Assembly (NCBI GenBank): GCA_018609945.1
Contig: JAHENO010000118.1
Span: forward strand, 1-13,879
Direction: 5' to 3'
From: Haloarculaceae archaeon
GTDB lineage: Archaea; Halobacteriota; Halobacteria; Halobacteriales; Haloarculaceae
Length of the DNA: 13,879 nucleotides
Shown: piece by piece, positions 6,919 through 13,359 of the stretch
Layout: each line of letters begins with the position of its first letter
How positions within the stretch are numbered: position 1 is the stretch's first letter
Translations under genes and position numbers: made by a program
The notes under the pieces: generated by a model
The model's input: the letters and a program-made list of their open reading frames with translations, nothing else
Database searches by the model: none
Told to the model about the DNA's origin: nothing

Positions 6919-8097
6919 ATGCTCGACCGGCCGCCCACGATTGCCCTCCTGACACTGGGTTGTGTGCTCGCACTCGCAGTCGGCAGTGCTGGCGTGCTCC
7001 CGGAGGAGGACGACCGAGCCGGCGTGGAACCGGAAACGGGAGCGGAGCCCGAAAAACTGGTCAGGGAGATGCTCGCCGCGGAACCCGCAGCCGTCGACGG
7101 ACACCTCACGGAAACGACCACACGTAACGAGAAGGTAGTCGAACGGACCCGCTACGAGGTACTCACAGATCCATCCGACGACAGCAAGCGTGTGAGGATC
7201 GTTCGCCCCGACGAGTCGAACCTGACCGTCGTACAGAATCGGACGACGGCCTGGACCTACGACGAGGGGACAGACGAAGTGACCAAGTACGACCTGACGG
7301 ATTCGGGGGGAGTGATCGTGCCCGCGCTCCAGTACGACCACTACGACAGGCTCCTCTCGGCGCTCAACGTGACCTACGCGGGGACCGAACGGGTCGCAGG
7401 CCACGAGGCACAGGTCGTCGTGTTCAACGACACGTCCGAGGAACCCACCACGGCAGGAATCGAGGTCCTCGTAGGTGATACCGAGATCAGCCTCGCGGAG
7501 ACGACGCTGTCACGACCGGTCGTGCTGGCCGAACACCGCCTGTGGATCCACGCGGCGGAGGACTACCCGCTCAAGCGGCAGACGACGCTCGTCGGCCGCG
7601 AGGGCTCGTCGGTGAAGTTCACCACACGATACGACCGGATAGAGTTCGAAACTGACCCCGACGAGGACACGTTCCAGTTCGATCCGCCGGAAGACGCAAC
7701 CCGGCAGGACCCACCGGAGATGGACAGCGAACGCTTCGATTCGATCGAGGCGGCGGCGTCGGCGGTTTCCTATCGCGTCCCAGACCCGACAGTGCCGGAG
7801 CGATTCGAGCTGGATTCGGTGATCGTCTCCAGGGTGAACGGCTCCACGCGGGTCCGAGTGGCTTACGCAGACGGCAACGAGAGCGTCCGGGTGCGCGTGC
7901 TACCGGATGTCGACCACGACATCGAGGGCATGTCCGTCACCGTCGGCGACCACGCCGGAACCCTCACGGGGGGGTACGGCACCTCGTCGCTGTACTGGCA
8001 GTGTGCCGGCCGGACGTACGCCGTGTACGGTCCGGTGTCGGCGTCGGAGAAACTGTCCATCGCGGAATCGATCGACTGCGAGGCGGCCAGCAGGTGA
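6919..8097 (+). CDS. Exported LolA-like protein with a DUF4367-like C-terminal region
   Basis: A 392-aa secreted or membrane-anchored protein. ATG 6919 starts a hydrophobic signal-like segment (about residues 7-26). TLGC at 12-15 is only a weak lipobox, so lipid attachment is uncertain. Residues about 43-260 match the general pattern of LolA/outer-membrane lipoprotein-sorting-like domains in haloarchaea: VREMLAAEPAAVDGHLTETT, RVRIVRPDESNLTVVQNRTTAW, and LWIHAAEDYPLKRQTTLVG. Residues about 285-385 resemble DUF4367: YRVPDPTVPERFELDSVIV, then GGYGTSSLYWQCAGRTYAVYGPVS and SEKLSIAESI. Six N-glycosylation sequons (N101, N107, N150, N170, N308, N320) support an extracellular location. It stands divergent from wHTH-1 and convergent with wHTH-2, between two likely operators. 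Archaea lack an outer membrane, so its ligand is unknown; a surface lipid- or hydrophobe-binding role is only a guess from the fold. Confidence 0.8.
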   Translation: MLDRPPTIALLTLGCVLALAVGSAGVLPEEDDRAGVEPETGAEPEKLVREMLAAEPAAVDGHLTETTTRNEKVVERTRYEVLTDPSDDSKRVRIVRPDESNLTVVQNRTTAWTYDEGTDEVTKYDLTDSGGVIVPALQYDHYDRLLSALNVTYAGTERVAGHEAQVVVFNDTSEEPTTAGIEVLVGDTEISLAETTLSRPVVLAEHRLWIHAAEDYPLKRQTTLVGREGSSVKFTTRYDRIEFETDPDEDTFQFDPPEDATRQDPPEMDSERFDSIEAAASAVSYRVPDPTVPERFELDSVIVSRVNGSTRVRVAYADGNESVRVRVLPDVDHDIEGMSVTVGDHAGTLTGGYGTSSLYWQCAGRTYAVYGPVSASEKLSIAESIDCEAASR

Positions 8098-8106
8098 AAA
8101 GTGGTC

Positions 8107-8160
8107 GGTTCGCGGGCACGTCCCGGAATCGGTCCGGGTTCGAGGGCACGTCCGGGAGTC
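8107..8160. repeat. Imperfect direct repeat after the LolA-like gene
   Basis: Two 24-bp copies (8107-8130 and 8137-8160) with a 30-bp period match at 21 of 24 positions; both contain GGTTCG, GGGCACGTCC and GG(A/G)(A/G)TC. They fill most of the 74-bp gap between the convergent LolA-like and wHTH-2 genes. No poly-T terminator is visible. It may be a remnant of local duplication or a small regulatory or processing element. Confidence 0.6.
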
Positions 8161-8171
8161 ACCGACGGAGA

Positions 8172-8534
8172 TCAGTCTGCCAGCGATGTGGGGGACGTGA
8201 GGTGCTCGCGGTCGAGGGTCCGATCGTCCCAGCCACGGCAGTGGCGCAGTTCCCCGTCGAGCCCGTCCTGACGGACGGACACGCTGAGCCGGACAGGTCG
8301 GAGCCGGTAGCGTGTCCGGTGGTGGCCGTCCGGGTCGATCTCGGTCCCCAGTGCGACCAGCCCGGCACCAGCCAGGTCGTCCAGGCGCCGGTAGACGGTC
8401 GCCTCGGAACAGCCACACCGCCGGGCAATCTCGGGAGCAGAACGCGGGTGACCCTGCAGGGCGTCGAGTACCGCCCGAACGTATTCGTCCGCCAATAGAT
8501 CGATGACCTCGTTCGGATCGACGTCGGCTGACAT
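8172..8534 (-). CDS. Small winged-helix regulator (wHTH-2)
   Basis: A 120-aa predicted transcription factor. Residues about 8-80 form a winged helix: EVIDLLADEYVRAVLDALQG, then SAPEIARRCGCSEATVYRRLDDLAGAGLVAL with the recognition helix near 43-55, and a wing at TEIDPDGHHRTRYRL. The rest is a short tail with no recognised ligand domain, as in small ArsR/TrmB-like haloarchaeal regulators. I chose ATG 8534 (MSADVDPNEV): a TATA-like TGTATT sits 26 bp upstream and would lie inside the reading frame if the upstream ATG at 8567 were used. A diverged copy of the wHTH-1 palindrome lies 44 bp upstream. The gene follows the epimerase on the same strand with a 58-bp gap, so it may be read both from its own promoter and by readthrough. 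It is convergent with the LolA-like gene. Confidence 0.85.
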   Translation of the reverse strand: MSADVDPNEVIDLLADEYVRAVLDALQGHPRSAPEIARRCGCSEATVYRRLDDLAGAGLVALGTEIDPDGHHRTRYRLRPVRLSVSVRQDGLDGELRHCRGWDDRTLDREHLTSPTSLAD

Positions 8535-8557
8535 CCTGTTTCCACGTACTGGCGGCC

Positions 8558-8563
8558 AATACA
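8558..8563 (-). promoter_or_regulatory. Putative TATA box of wHTH-2
   Basis: TGTATT on the minus strand, centred 26-27 bp upstream of ATG 8534. It is the main support for that start and for a leaderless transcript. Confidence 0.45.
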
Positions 8564-8577
8564 TCAACGGTGTGAAT

Positions 8578-8597
8578 ACTCAAAATCGGCTTTCAGT
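8578..8597. promoter_or_regulatory. Diverged copy of the wHTH-1 palindrome, candidate operator of wHTH-2
   Basis: Reads ACTCAAAATCGGCTTTCAGT, with 7 of 10 pairs symmetric. Aligned without gaps, 8578-8604 matches 6818-6844 at 19 of 27 positions, including CTCAAAA, TTT and the flanking TATAC. The outermost pair changed from G-C to A-T while keeping symmetry, which suggests selection on the dyad. It lies 44 bp upstream of the wHTH-2 ATG (the first copy is 40 bp upstream of wHTH-1) and overlaps the last codons of the epimerase gene. Confidence 0.5.
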
Positions 8598-9510
8598 TAT
8601 ACTGGGCACAGACGCGGCGGATGCCCTCCTCGAAGTCGACACGCGGTTCCCAGCCAGTCGCCTCGTGGATCTTGGAGGGGTCGGCGCACGTGTCGTGGAC
8701 GTAGACATCCTCGGGGATGGGATTCTCGACGTACTCGGGGTCGACGTCGGTACCGAGTTCGTCGTTTATCATTTCGACGACAGTGTTGAACGAGTAGGCG
8801 TTGCCGGTGCCGAGGTTGTAGACGCCGTCCAGTTCGTGGTCGGCGGCCAGTTCCGTCCCGCGGACGATGTCGGAGACGTGGGTGAAATCACGCGTCTGCG
8901 TGCCGTCGCCGTACAGTTTCGGCGGCCGGCCGTTGGCGATGTCGTCGGCGAACTGCGCGATGACGTTGGCGTACTCGCCCTTGTGCTCTTCCGCGCCGCC
9001 GTAGCCCTGGTAGACGGAGAAAAACCGGAGGCCGGCCAGCGACAGCCCGTAGTGGTTGTGGAAGTACTCGGCGTAGCGTTCACGGGCCATCTTCGAGGCC
9101 TCGTAGCCGGTGTTGACGGTGACCGGCATGTCCTCGGGAGAGGGCTCGGTCCGCGAGCCGTAAATCGAGGACGTCGAGGCGTAGACGACCGTCTCGCAGC
9201 CGTCCTGGCGGGCCTGGTCGACGGTGTTGACGAACCCCTCGACGTTGACCCGTGCACCCGCCGTCGGGTTCTCCTCGTGCATCGCGTACGACGAGCGGGC
9301 TGCGAGATGGAACAGGACGTCGACGTCGGTCGGCAGGTCGTCCTCGAGGACGCTCGCTTCGACGAATTCGACGGCGGGGTCGAGGTTCGCGGGGGTCCCC
9401 AGGTAGCCGTCGTCGAGCGCGACGACGTCGTTGTCCGTGGCGAGGTGGTTCGCGAGGTTCGACCCGATGAAGCCCGCCCCGCCGGTCACCAGGACGCGTC
9501 TGTCTTCCAT
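8593..9510 (-). CDS. NAD-dependent sugar epimerase/dehydratase (extended SDR family)
   Basis: A 305-aa extended short-chain dehydrogenase of the nucleotide-sugar epimerase/dehydratase type (UDP-glucose 4-epimerase, dTDP-glucose dehydratase and relatives). Seen: the Rossmann motif TGGAGFIGSNL (G10, G13, G16); FHLAARSS (68-74); VYASTSSIYG (109-118) with the Ser/Thr of the active site; the catalytic pair Tyr136 and Lys140 in YEASK; LRFFSVYQGYG; RDFTHVSDIVRG (208-218); and YNLGTG (231-236). These suggest 4-epimerase or decarboxylase-type chemistry on a nucleotide sugar for surface glycan or glycoprotein synthesis, but the substrate cannot be read from the sequence. ATG 9510 (MEDRRVLVTGG) is preferred over an ATG at 9534, because a TATA-like CTAATT lies 25 bp upstream of 9510. 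There are no glycosyltransferase neighbours; wHTH-2 follows on the same strand. Confidence 0.92.
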   Translation of the reverse strand: MEDRRVLVTGGAGFIGSNLANHLATDNDVVALDDGYLGTPANLDPAVEFVEASVLEDDLPTDVDVLFHLAARSSYAMHEENPTAGARVNVEGFVNTVDQARQDGCETVVYASTSSIYGSRTEPSPEDMPVTVNTGYEASKMARERYAEYFHNHYGLSLAGLRFFSVYQGYGGAEEHKGEYANVIAQFADDIANGRPPKLYGDGTQTRDFTHVSDIVRGTELAADHELDGVYNLGTGNAYSFNTVVEMINDELGTDVDPEYVENPIPEDVYVHDTCADPSKIHEATGWEPRVDFEEGIRRVCAQYN

Positions 9511-9532
9511 GAGAGACCCTCCGGCGGCGGTC

Positions 9533-9538
9533 AATTAG
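9533..9538 (-). promoter_or_regulatory. Putative TATA box of the epimerase gene
   Basis: CTAATT on the minus strand, centred about 25 bp upstream of ATG 9510, in a GC-rich surrounding. It fits a leaderless transcript starting at that ATG. Confidence 0.4.
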
Positions 9539-9574
9539 GCCTTGTCATTCCCCGTCCGGGCCCGCGGCCGCTCC

Positions 9575-9595
9575 GTCCCCGACTCCGTCGGGGGC
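9575..9595. promoter_or_regulatory. Inverted repeat upstream of the Rrf2-like regulator, candidate operator
   Basis: Arms CCCCGAC (9577-9583) and GTCGGGG (9587-9593) pair perfectly around a 3-bp centre, with one more pair (9575/9595) beyond a G-T mismatch. It ends 9 bp before the TATA-like box of the regulator gene. The position parallels the operator candidates of wHTH-1 and wHTH-2, although the sequence is unrelated. High GC makes chance repeats more likely, so this is tentative. Confidence 0.35.
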
Positions 9596-9604
9596 ACCGT
9601 CGGC

Positions 9605-9609
9605 TTTAA
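9605..9609 (+). promoter_or_regulatory. Putative TATA box of the Rrf2-like regulator
   Basis: TTTAA, centred 28 bp upstream of ATG 9635, with no Shine-Dalgarno motif before the start. It fits a leaderless or nearly leaderless haloarchaeal transcript. Confidence 0.55.
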
Positions 9610-9634
9610 GGAAGCGAACCGCGAATGGTATGTT

Positions 9635-10168
9635 ATGTCATCAATCGAGCTGACACCCAGCCAGAAGAACATCCTCCAGGAGCTGGTCAACCTCTACCGG
9701 GACGACGAGACCGCGGTCAAGGGAGAGGAGATCGCCGACCGCGTGGACCGCAATCCGGGGACGATCCGCAACCAGATGCAGAGTCTGAAGGCGCTCCAGC
9801 TGGTCGAGGGGGTACCGGGGCCGAAAGGTGGCTACAAGCCGACTGCCGACGCCTACGACGCGTTGCAGATCCAGGAGATGGACCAGGCGGCCGACGTCCC
9901 CCTCTTCCACAACGGGGAGCAGATGGACGACGCCAACGTCGAGGAGATCAACCTCATCAGCGTCCACCACCCCGAGAACTGCCGGGCCGAGGTCACGCTG
10001 CGGGGCACCCTCTCGGGATTCACCGAGGGCGACTCGGTGACGGTCGGCCCGACGCCGCTGTCGAAACTCCAGATCATCGGCACGCTCGAGGGCAAAGACG
10101 ACACGAGCAACTCTCTCGTTTTGACGATCGACGACATGCGGGCGCCGGTCGGCGAGCCCGAGCACTGA
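9635..10168 (+). CDS. Winged-helix transcriptional regulator, Rrf2-like
   Basis: A 177-aa predicted regulator with two parts. Residues 1-80 are a winged helix: LTPSQKNILQELVNLY, then VKGEEIADRVDRNPGTIRNQMQSLKALQLVEG with the recognition helix near 40-53, and a wing GPKGGYKPT, the pattern called Rrf2-like or the HTH of archaeal CBS-type regulators. Residues about 100-170 are beta-rich (INLISVHHPENCRAEVTLRG, DSVTVGPTPLSKLQIIGTLEG, SLVLTIDDM) and may form a ligand-binding or dimerisation domain I do not recognise. The only Cys (116) makes an Fe-S cluster unlikely. The start ATG 9635 is supported by a TATA-like box 28 bp upstream. The gene lies 91 bp upstream of the NADH dehydrogenase-like gene on the same strand and may regulate it and itself. 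Confidence 0.82.
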   Translation: MSSIELTPSQKNILQELVNLYRDDETAVKGEEIADRVDRNPGTIRNQMQSLKALQLVEGVPGPKGGYKPTADAYDALQIQEMDQAADVPLFHNGEQMDDANVEEINLISVHHPENCRAEVTLRGTLSGFTEGDSVTVGPTPLSKLQIIGTLEGKDDTSNSLVLTIDDMRAPVGEPEH

Positions 10169-10229
10169 CTGGCCGTCGGAACCCGTCGAATCGCCCGGCG
10201 TCCGGGAGCGACAGCACGGATTCGCAGGG

Positions 10230-10236
10230 TTTGTAT
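10230..10236 (+). promoter_or_regulatory. Putative TATA box of the NDH-2-like gene
   Basis: TTTGTAT, centred about 27 bp upstream of ATG 10260, so the flavoprotein gene probably has its own leaderless promoter besides any readthrough from the regulator. A short hairpin (ACGCC-TCA-GGCGT, 10243-10255) follows, close to the start. Confidence 0.5.
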
Positions 10237-10259
10237 CGCCACACGCCTCAGGCGTCGGT

Positions 10260-11423
10260 ATGACGGAGCACGTCGTCGTTCTGGGATCGGGATACGCCGG
10301 CACGGGTGCGGTCAAGGCCCTCGAGGCGGCAGGGGACGGTGACGTCGATCTGACCTGGGTCTCCGACGTCGACCACCACCTCGTGCTCCACGAGTCCCAC
10401 CGGTGTATCCGCGATCCCGGAATCCGCGAGAAGGTCGTCATCCCCGTCGAGGAGATCAAATCCCCCGGGACGACGTTCCGCAGGGGCGAGGTCGTCGCCA
10501 TCGACGCCACGGACCGGACGGTCCACCTCGCGGACGGGACGGTCGAGTACGACTACCTCCTGGTCTGTCTCGGCTCCCGGACCGCGTTTTTCGGCATCAC
10601 CGGGCTGCGCGAACGCGCCCACACCCTGGAGAACATCGAGGACGTGCTCGGCATCCACGAGGACGTCACCTCCCGGACGGCAGCGGCGACGGCGACCGAC
10701 CCGGTCCGGGTGGTCGTCGGCGGCGCCGGGCTGTCGGGCATCCAGACCGCGGGCGAACTCGCCGAACTCCGCGACGAGCGCGGCCTCCATATCGAGATCG
10801 TCCTCGTGGAGGGGCTCGACCAGATCCTCCCCGGCAGCGACCCCCAGTTGCAGGCTGCGCTGCGCGAGCGCCTCGAACGGCGGGACGTGCAGATCCGGAC
10901 CGGCGAGTTCGTCGGGGCGGTCGACGACGACACCGTCTACCTCGAGGAGAGCGTCGAACTCGCGTACGACGTGCTCGTCTGGACGGGCGGGATCACCGGC
11001 CGGGAGGCCGTCGCCGACGCCGACATCGCGAAGGACGAGCGCTCGAACCGCATCCACGCCGGCAGGAACTTCCGGACCGACGACGACCGCGTGTTCGCCA
11101 TCGGGGACTGTGCGCTGATCGACCAGCCCGGGAACGAGCCCGCTCCGCCGACCGCACAGGCGGCCTGGCAGGCAGCGGAAGTCGCCGGGCGGAACGTCGT
11201 CCGCGCCGTCCGCGGCCAGCCCCTGCAACGGTGGACCTACGACGACAAGGGCACCGTCGTCTCGGTCGGCGAGGCGGCCGTCGCCCACGACGTCTCGATT
11301 GTCCCGTTCGTCGACATCTTCGGCGGCTTCCCCGCACAGACACTGAAGAAAGCGATCGCGGCACGATGGATCCGCGACGTCGCCGGGACCGGCCGGGCGC
11401 TCCGCGCCTGGCCGGACATGTGA
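10260..11423 (+). CDS. ndh: Type II NADH dehydrogenase-like FAD-dependent oxidoreductase
   Basis: A 387-aa flavoprotein of the NDH-2/sulfide-quinone reductase superfamily, predicted to pass electrons from NAD(P)H to membrane quinone (menaquinone in haloarchaea) without proton pumping. Visible: the FAD-binding GSGYAG (9-14) at the N-terminus; DYLLVCLGS (98-106); the NAD-binding GGAGLSG (154-160) followed by the TAGELAEL helix; the second FAD motif VFAIGDCALI (278-287); the quinone/FAD-side motif PPTAQAAWQAA (296-306); and a C-terminal amphipathic part (IFGGFPAQTLKKAIAARWIRD) suited to membrane binding. The Cys pair needed for sulfide-quinone reductase is absent (single Cys residues at 49, 103 and 284), so NDH-2 fits better. 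The start at ATG 10260 is backed by a TATA-like box 27 bp upstream. Its stop overlaps the next start by one base (TGATG). Confidence 0.88.
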   Translation: MTEHVVVLGSGYAGTGAVKALEAAGDGDVDLTWVSDVDHHLVLHESHRCIRDPGIREKVVIPVEEIKSPGTTFRRGEVVAIDATDRTVHLADGTVEYDYLLVCLGSRTAFFGITGLRERAHTLENIEDVLGIHEDVTSRTAAATATDPVRVVVGGAGLSGIQTAGELAELRDERGLHIEIVLVEGLDQILPGSDPQLQAALRERLERRDVQIRTGEFVGAVDDDTVYLEESVELAYDVLVWTGGITGREAVADADIAKDERSNRIHAGRNFRTDDDRVFAIGDCALIDQPGNEPAPPTAQAAWQAAEVAGRNVVRAVRGQPLQRWTYDDKGTVVSVGEAAVAHDVSIVPFVDIFGGFPAQTLKKAIAARWIRDVAGTGRALRAWPDM

Positions 11424-11944
11424 TGGGTGATCTCACCGACCGCGCGCCGGGCGGGCTCGTTCCGGCGGCGTGGCTGGTCACGATCGGTGCCCACGCCGGC
11501 GCCGTCTCGACGCAGGCACTGTTCGTCGCGCTCGTCGTCATGGCCGTCCTGCTGGCAGCCTTCTTCCTGGCCTCGCTGGGGGAGATGACCGGCCTCCTGC
11601 GTGTCTGGCAGTACGTCATCGCCGCCGGGCTGGCGGTCACGCTCGCCGGCGTCGCCGGATTCGCGCTCGGGGAACTGACACCCCTGCTCGCGGCCTCCCT
11701 GTACGGGTGGATGCTGCTGCCCGGACTGGCGTACGTCCCGACCGGCACGGCACACGCCGAGGCGGCCTTGCGGAACGTCTACCTCGGGGCCGCGACGCTC
11801 TCGCTGTTCGGTGCTGGCCTGTACGCCCTGGGCCACCTCGCGGGCGTCAGCCCGACGGCGTCGATGGTCGGTGGCCTGGTGCTCGTTGGTGTCGGGCAGA
11901 CCGCCGGCATCGTCACTGCGGTCCGGCAGAACACCGGCGAGTGA
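11423..11944 (+). CDS. Small polytopic membrane protein coupled to the NDH-2-like gene
   Basis: A 173-aa protein that is almost all hydrophobic, with about five or six membrane segments (roughly 12-27, 31-51, 62-84, 86-104, 118-140 and 146-166). Few polar residues stand out inside the membrane: Glu54 and Glu84, and the loop PTGTAHAEAALRN (106-118) with His111. I recognise no family. ATG 11423 shares its first base with the last base of the NDH-2 stop codon, so translation is probably coupled and the two proteins may act together at the membrane. Possible roles are a quinone-pool or anchoring partner, or an unrelated small carrier; the sequence does not decide. It ends 11 bp before the convergent CNNM gene. 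Confidence 0.75.
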   Translation: MGDLTDRAPGGLVPAAWLVTIGAHAGAVSTQALFVALVVMAVLLAAFFLASLGEMTGLLRVWQYVIAAGLAVTLAGVAGFALGELTPLLAASLYGWMLLPGLAYVPTGTAHAEAALRNVYLGAATLSLFGAGLYALGHLAGVSPTASMVGGLVLVGVGQTAGIVTAVRQNTGE

Positions 11945-11955
11945 ACCGGGAACTG

Positions 11956-13359
11956 TCAGGTCGTCTCGTCCGATCGCTCATTGCTGGCGGGCCGGTCGCC
12001 GCCATCGGAATGGCCGCCGTCTCCGGATGGACCGTCCTCTGCAGGATCTTCGTCGGGCTGACGGATCCGGAGCGTTTCGATCCGGGTTCCGTCGACGCCC
12101 TCGACGGACATCCGGTAGCCATCGAGCGTGACCTCGTCGCCGGGTTCCGGGGGGCGACCCAGCGCGTCGAGGACCAGGCCGCCGACAGTGCCGTAGGCCG
12201 CCGGCTGGAAGTCGGTCCCGAGCGCGTCGTTCAGTTTCGGGATCGAAACCGCGCCGTCGACGACGTACGTATCACCGTCGCGGTGTCGGATCGACGGTTC
12301 GAGGGCAGCGTCGTCGAAGTCGTCGCGCAGTTCGCCGACGATCACCTCGAGGATATCCTCGACGGTGACGATCCCGGCGAGCGTCCCCCACTCGTCGATG
12401 ACGGCCGCCATCTGGCGTTGCTGGGACTGGAACTGGGCGAGCAAATCGTCGACCCGGGTCGTCTCCGGCACGATGGGTAACTCGCGGGCGATAGTCCCCG
12501 CTGAGGCGGCCGGGGCGCCGTCTTCCCCGGCCAGGAGGACGTCCTTGACGTCGACGTACCCCACGGGCCGGTCGCCGGTGTCCGCGTCGACGACCGGATA
12601 CCGCGTGTGGCCGTGCTCGGAGACCACTCGGCGGAGCGCGTCGAGATCGGCGTCGGCCGGGACCGACACCACGTCGGGGCGGGGGATCATCACGTCTCGG
12701 GCGAGGACGTCGTCGAGATCGAACACCCGCTCGATCATCTCGACCTCCTCGGCGTCGACGTGTCCCTCCTCGCCGGCGCGGCTCAACACCATCCTGATCT
12801 CCCGCTCGGAGAGCGTCTCCTCGGACTCGGAGGCCGGCGGCACGCCGAGGAGGCTCGTGAACCGGTTGGCCGTCCCGTTGAAGACGACCAGTCCCGGCAA
12901 GAAGAGGTAGTAAAACAGCTTCATCGGCGGCGCCACGAGCACGCCGAGGCGCTCGGCGCGCGCGATGGCGACCGTCTTCGGTGCGAGTTCGCCGAAGACC
13001 ACGTGGAGGAACGTGACGACGCTGAACCCGATCGCGACGGCGATCAGGTGCAACGTGCCGGGGGGAACGACCGGCGCCAGCACCGGCTCAATCAGGGCCG
13101 CGACGGCGGGCTCGCCGATCCAGCCCAGCCCCAGCGACGCGATGGTGATACCGAGTTGCGTCGCCGCGAGGTAGTCGTCGAGATTGTCCAGGGCCGCCTG
13201 GAGGGCGCGAGCGCCGGGCCGGCCCTGTTCGACCATCTGGTCGACGGACGTCGACCGCACGCGCACGAGGGCGAACTCGGAGGCCACGAAAAAGCCGTTC
13301 AGGGCCACCAGAAACAGCGCCGCGAGCACCCGACCGAGCGAGAGCAGGAGTTCGGCCAT
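11956..13359 (-). CDS. CNNM/CorC-type membrane protein with CBS domains (hemolysin C family)
   Basis: A 467-aa protein of the CNNM/CorB family, whose members move Mg2+ (or other cations) across the membrane. Domain order: the DUF21 membrane domain (about 1-200) starting LLLSLGRVLAALFLVALNGFFVASEFALV and holding the conserved FGELAPKTVAI (122-132); a CBS pair (about 218-342) beginning ARDVMIPRPDVVSV, with HTRYPVVDADTGDRPVGYVDVKDVLL and MAAVIDEWGTLAGIVTVEDILEVIVGEL; a CorC/HlyC domain (about 355-432) with YVVDGAVSIPKLNDALG and TVGGLVLDALGRPPEPGD; and a disordered acidic tail. All parts of a functional member are present. The CBS pair normally binds ATP-Mg, giving nucleotide control. ATG 13359 overlaps the stop of the upstream phosphorylase gene (TAATG), which fixes the start and implies coupling. 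Confidence 0.93.
   Translation of the reverse strand: MAELLLSLGRVLAALFLVALNGFFVASEFALVRVRSTSVDQMVEQGRPGARALQAALDNLDDYLAATQLGITIASLGLGWIGEPAVAALIEPVLAPVVPPGTLHLIAVAIGFSVVTFLHVVFGELAPKTVAIARAERLGVLVAPPMKLFYYLFLPGLVVFNGTANRFTSLLGVPPASESEETLSEREIRMVLSRAGEEGHVDAEEVEMIERVFDLDDVLARDVMIPRPDVVSVPADADLDALRRVVSEHGHTRYPVVDADTGDRPVGYVDVKDVLLAGEDGAPAASAGTIARELPIVPETTRVDDLLAQFQSQQRQMAAVIDEWGTLAGIVTVEDILEVIVGELRDDFDDAALEPSIRHRDGDTYVVDGAVSIPKLNDALGTDFQPAAYGTVGGLVLDALGRPPEPGDEVTLDGYRMSVEGVDGTRIETLRIRQPDEDPAEDGPSGDGGHSDGGDRPASNERSDETT

Noticed and set aside
6949..6963. Lipobox TLGC in the LolA-like protein
   Set aside because: Positions -3 and -2 (Thr, Leu) do not fit the consensus and the Cys lies in the middle of the hydrophobic segment, so I did not call it a lipoprotein.
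8503..9609. Plus-strand open frame (368 codons) opposite the epimerase gene
   Set aside because: The minus strand holds a complete SDR with all catalytic residues; the plus-strand product is low-complexity Val/Asp/Arg.
10243..10255. Small hairpin ACGCC-TCA-GGCGT before the NDH-2 gene
   Set aside because: Only 5-bp arms in GC-rich DNA; likely chance, and noted only with the promoter.
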